Part shown: piece by piece, positions 59,901 to 64,000 of the stretch
Position numbering within the stretch: the stretch's first letter is position 1
Layout of the letters: each line of letters begins with the position of its first letter
From: Patagioenas fasciata
Lineage: Eukaryota; Chordata; Aves; Columbiformes; Columbidae
Direction: 5' to 3'
Assembly: GCF_037038585.1 (NCBI RefSeq)
Contig: NC_092525.1
Coordinates: 30,096,367 to 30,160,366, forward strand
DNA: 64,000 nucleotides
The notes under the pieces: model-generated
Told to the model about the DNA's origin: nothing
The model's database searches: none
Seen by the model: only the letters and a program-made list of their open reading frames with translations
Position numbers and translations under genes: made by a program

Positions 59901-62595
59901 GATTTAATGTAGAATGCACTACCTTGTTTTGCAATGCCTATGACTACTTAAAAGCGCTAATGGGTCTTCTAGCATTGTAAAAAGGCAAGAGACTTTTCAG
60001 AAAGGCAAAAGAGAAGCTGTGTGACATATTAGTGGAATTCACATTGAGGGGAAAAGTACAATAAAATGGGGGATTTCTGTCATTGTTTCTGGGGAAGGAG
60101 CTAACATTGGTCATGTAACTCTTTACGTTTTAATGGAGTAAAGCAGAATGAAAGAGATGCTTTTGTCCTAGACTAGTATAGTTCCTACTGGAATAAGTGG
60201 GAGGTGTTGCATTAGCTCTACTGGAAGCTGGGAGAGGTCCTTGGGAACCTCACATGGGAACTCCCGATCAGACAAGATCAGCTGAGCCATCAAAGCCAAC
60301 TCCCTGCCACTGCAGTCAGGTGTGTTTGTCTGCAGAACACCTGCTGTACCAACACCACATGCCACAGGCCTTCCAACTTATCTCGGAGCCTCATGGCTAA
60401 TGAGATAAAGAACAAGAGACCAAATGCCACAACAATAATAAGCCATTAAAAGAGATTAGGTGGCAACGAGGTCAATATCCATGTGCTAGGCTCCCAGCAG
60501 GGCAGGGATTCTCTTAAATAAAATGTGCTGGAGTGCCATGTTACAGATAAGAACAAAAGACTTCAAGAATCCTTGCCAATGTTGTGATGAATTGAGGAAA
60601 AATGGAAAAATGTGGAAGAAATTCCCTTCAGTCTCTGAAATTGGTAATTCAGTTAAACGTGAGCATGTAAGTAGGATGAAGCAAACAGGCACCCATGAGA
60701 AATGAATGCTATTAAAAATATCCTGCCCACACTGATGTACTAATGAAAAATGCTGTTTGACATGATTAATTGTTTTATCATGAAAGTATCTGTACAGATG
60801 AAACCCACCCTGAGCTGTCAGGATGGTGTTATCCATCTCCCAGACCAGAGGTAATGAGGGATCATTCACCCTGGGTGGTTCCTACACAGGTGATTTGGGT
60901 TAATGGGCATACTAAAGAGACCATTAGGCTGGGAAATGACTCAGACTGAGCTTGCCTGCTAAGGTGGAGTTTAGAGCAGAGGAATTTTACCAGAAGGTGA
61001 AGAAAGGCCCTGGGGTTGATGAGAAGAGCTGGGAATCTGAGTTGTGCACAGACATAGCAAGTACGTACAAAAGAGGAGGGTTCATAGGGGTTGTGGTCCT
61101 GTGCTGGCAAAGGGCTGTGATGCCCTGGGAGAACCGTGAGCCTGAGACTGGGTTCCTGGTGTCAATGAGGGCTCACCAAGCTGTTGGTTGGTTTGGGCCA
61201 AAAAGCTAATGAGAATTTTATTTTTATAAGTTGACCTAGGCCGAACTTTTCAAATCTAAACTAGACTGTAGGAATTATCCTGACCAAAGATTCATAATGT
61301 GGTGGTTTGCTTCTGTACCCATTTTGTTCTGCCTTCCTCCTGTTTTTCCCTATTCAAGTGTGTTATCGGGAATTTTTTGTAGAATTTTGTCTTTTCTTAC
61401 TGCTGTTTTTTCTAGCACGGCTTTTGTAAGAGAAAGCATATTTCTGCTTTTCTCTTACTTTAAAAAAGTAGCTTTTTATTACTATGAATACTTACAAATT
61501 GAAAACGTGTTCAGCCATTTTGAAATTATGGCTTTTGTTTCAGAAAGTGTGTTATAGTAAACAAACAGATGAAGAAGTATTGAAGCAAACATTCTGATAT
61601 CTCAAAAGTGGAAAGTTTTGATTAGCCTCAATAAGTCCTAAATTGTTCTTTTATGTTTGATCTGCCCAGAATAAATAATCCAAGATGGAGCAATTTTTAT
61701 TTTTTTACCCTTCTCTTGCTGAGTCTTTGGGGACTTGCAGTGCTTGTTTCAGGGAGGCCATGTCAGGATGTCCTGTGCAGAGGCTGCTTGAGAGAAGGGG
61801 CTCCCCTGGTTCCCACCACACTCAGTCCATGCATTGCATTGCTGATCCTTTTGGATTTATCTGTTCTTTTCTCCTTTGTTACAGATCCTGCTGTGCTGTT
61901 TCTTTCCCCCTCCAGCAGTGGCTGGTGTACGTCTCCCCCTTGCCCATGATGTGGAGAGGGTCTGGTCCACAGCTTGGCTCAGAGCAACTCCACTCCAGCC
62001 CTTTCCTTGCCTTCCGGTCTTGTTCTTCCCCCAAATACCCGCTTCTTAACAAAAGTCTTGGGAAAAAGTCTAATGAGGCAGCAGCACAGCGTTTCAGCTG
62101 AACACATATGCTTCCAGGAGCCCTGAGGGGTGAAGCAAAAGTAAACCCATTAGAAGCAAAAAGGGAAAGTTGCACAATGTGCTTTTTTCACTTTTCTTGA
62201 TCCGTGCTGTGAAATGGGAACTTCCCATTCTGCTTTCTGTTTGGAGGGGAAGAGAAGAAAAGAAAGAGATTTGGAAGATGCTGGCAAGCAATAAAATACA
62301 AAGAAATTTTTTTCTTGTATAGTAAATGAATCGCTTTCTGCCTTTCCTTTTGTTAAAGCTCTTAATCCAGCCTGTAAATAGGGATTTTCCCTTTGGACTG
62401 GTTGTTTAGATATAAGACTTAGAGCTGATCTGAAGTAATGGGATCACAAAATAGAAGATATATCAAAGAGAATGATACATATGTTCATCCTACTGAACTT
62501 TCTCTTGCAGTACTCCTCGTATACTGTATGTAAATGTTTGCAAGTACAAAGTGAGCTTCATTTTACTGCAGACCTAAGCTAAGACACTTGCTCGA
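59901..62595. other. Non-coding DNA, nothing recognised
   Basis: AT-rich unique sequence; 60700-60850 has several homeodomain cores (GATTAATTG). Open frames up to 138 codons (61685-62101) overlap others and carry no domain. Confidence 0.6.
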
Positions 62596-62634
62596 GCAGC
62601 CTGCCTGTTTGATCCCCGGGGGGCAGCCTGCCTG
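62596..62634 (+). repeat. Short direct repeat GCAGCCTGCCTG
   Basis: Two exact copies (62596-62607 and 62623-62634) 27 bases apart around CCCCGGGGG. Probably a small local duplication. Confidence 0.7.
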
Positions 62635-64000
62635 CCTTCGAGCAAAGCACAGATCCTCTACAATAAAAAAGAACAGGAGAGGTAATTTTGTTGCCTGGCC
62701 TGACTTGAGTTTACTAAATGCTGGAAGAACTCAGCATTTAAAGAGACTGGAAGCGCAGATTCATACTCCCAGATCTTGGAAACAGCAGTAGTACACCTGA
62801 CCAAGCAGAAAACCTAGCAAAACAGGGACTCAAGATAGAGTGAACTATTTTTTGAAATTTGTCTGTTTTCTAATTAAAAAACATATTTCATCTTCATGAA
62901 AGAACTTTTTACACTACTTGTTACACTACTTGAACTTTTATAATGAAGCTGTAGCCCTTTTCTGGCTGTCTGCTCAGGGCTGTGCCTTCTGTGAGTCTGG
63001 CCTTGGCAATACATTGTTCTTCTTGGGTTCAAAAACCCTCCAACTTGTATTCAGCTGCCATGGCAAAAAAAAAAATCCTGAAAATTCACAGACTTGTTTC
63101 CAAAGACACCTCTGACCCAGGCAATGTATTCTAAAATCCTTAATAATTTTCTACTTATTGAAAATCCTTGCTGACAGAATAGGAATTTTTCCCAAGTCAG
63201 AAATCAAATGAGAGATGGGATTTCTATTGTAGTTCTTAAAGATTAACATAAAAATATATTGAGAATATAGATATAAAATATGGTACATATATTTTCTTTT
63301 TATTTTAAAATGCATAAATATCACTTGCCTTCCATTTTATGTTTAGGAACATTTGTATTCTATTTGCTATTTATATTTTTAGGGAAGCTTTTCATCAGAT
63401 TTTTTTAATACGTACTGCTATAACTGTGTTTTAGAAGGTATTTGAAGCAATATAAAGAGGAAAAGTTCCAACCAGTGCCATCAAGGTAACTTGAAAAAGT
63501 TACTCTGACTAGAGAGCTCCGAAACCCAACTTAATTTCTTCTGTTTCTTGCATTAATCTTGTGTAAACCAAGTGGAACTTTGGAGATCGATAATTAGACC
63601 CAATGAAAAAAGATGCCTAAAGAAAGTATCTCTTCTGCTGCCCAGATTTGCTTTACACATCAGTAAGAGTAAAGATCAGTATTTGTGAAAGCTCTTGGTC
63701 TGAGCATATTTTCTTCCCCATTGAAAATATTGTGTGACTAAAGCAGGAAATGTCTAGGTGAGGCAGTGTGGGGTGTGCCCGTGTTCCCAGAGTCCGTAGC
63801 CATCAGCACAGAACTAATTCCTCATAACAATCCCAGCTCGTCCACTGAACAGTATGAACAAAGAACAGACATCTATGTGCATCCTCTCTTTTTCTTTAAA
63901 ACAGCCTTTATTACCATTGTACACTCTTCTAAACTGAATGGGTGACTTCTTTTTTTCTATGCTTCTGCTGGCTTTTGTTTTCTTCTCAAAGTCACAGAAT
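62635..64000. other. Non-coding DNA, nothing recognised
   Basis: A 12-bp perfect tandem duplication (TTACACTACTTG twice, 62909-62932) and an A run near 63065-63075 are present. The window ends in TCACAGAAT, which may start a repeat that continues outside. Confidence 0.55.

Noticed and set aside
61685..62101. Plus-strand open frame of 138 codons
   Set aside because: No recognisable domain; overlapped by a frame on the same strand and one on the other.
1..64000. CRISPR array, tRNA, rRNA or bacterial operon structure
   Set aside because: No regular spaced repeats, tRNA or rRNA signatures or closely packed genes; composition and repeats are vertebrate.

Overview
The window looks like 64 kb of intergenic or deep intronic DNA from a bird. 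I found no protein-coding gene, exon, rRNA or tRNA gene or CRISPR array that I can support. The avian call rests on a decayed CR1 LINE (58262-58750) that keeps the FADD reverse-transcriptase motif and ends in the tail TGATTCTATGATTCT, which is typical of bird CR1 copies. Low repeat content, AT-rich sequence, scarce CpG, and several T/G-rich tracts of a kind common in bird introns and intergenic DNA agree with this. No longer open frame has a recognisable domain, a credible splice context or a similar neighbour.

Layout. 1-5 kb: AT-rich DNA with a GC-richer insertion at about 915-1358, read as a possible solo LTR or other non-autonomous element because it carries a TATA-like box and a polyadenylation signal, and a two-and-a-half-copy 53 bp tandem repeat at 4854-4984. 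5-30 kb: mostly featureless, with simple repeats, T/G tracts (11 and 20 kb), a G-rich patch (18.9 kb), a hairpin (25.38 kb) and blocks that resemble conserved non-coding elements (9.6, 13.7, 15.9, 22.7 and 26.5 kb). 30-40 kb: another such block (30.7 kb), GC-richer DNA (31.1-31.6 and 33.0-34.4 kb), two old MIR-type SINE fragments in opposite orientations (31.86 and 38.93 kb), the 3' end of an old CR1 (37.3-37.5 kb) and a three-copy 33 bp minisatellite (39.84 kb). 40-52 kb: candidate regulatory blocks (44.7-45.3 and 49.2-49.7 kb) beside a decayed ancient LINE of the L2/CR1-L3 type (about 49.9-51.05 kb) that retains readable reverse-transcriptase segments and a 3' end. 52-64 kb: plain sequence, the internally deleted CR1, and an AT-rich block with an exact RFX X-box match (59739-59752).

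The only genes here are remains of retrotransposons, none of them functional, so nothing in the window works as a pathway. If it has a function, it most likely lies in the non-coding blocks, and that needs cross-species alignment to test. Repeat and motif calls were made by eye, so boundaries are approximate and family names are given only as far as the sequence allows.
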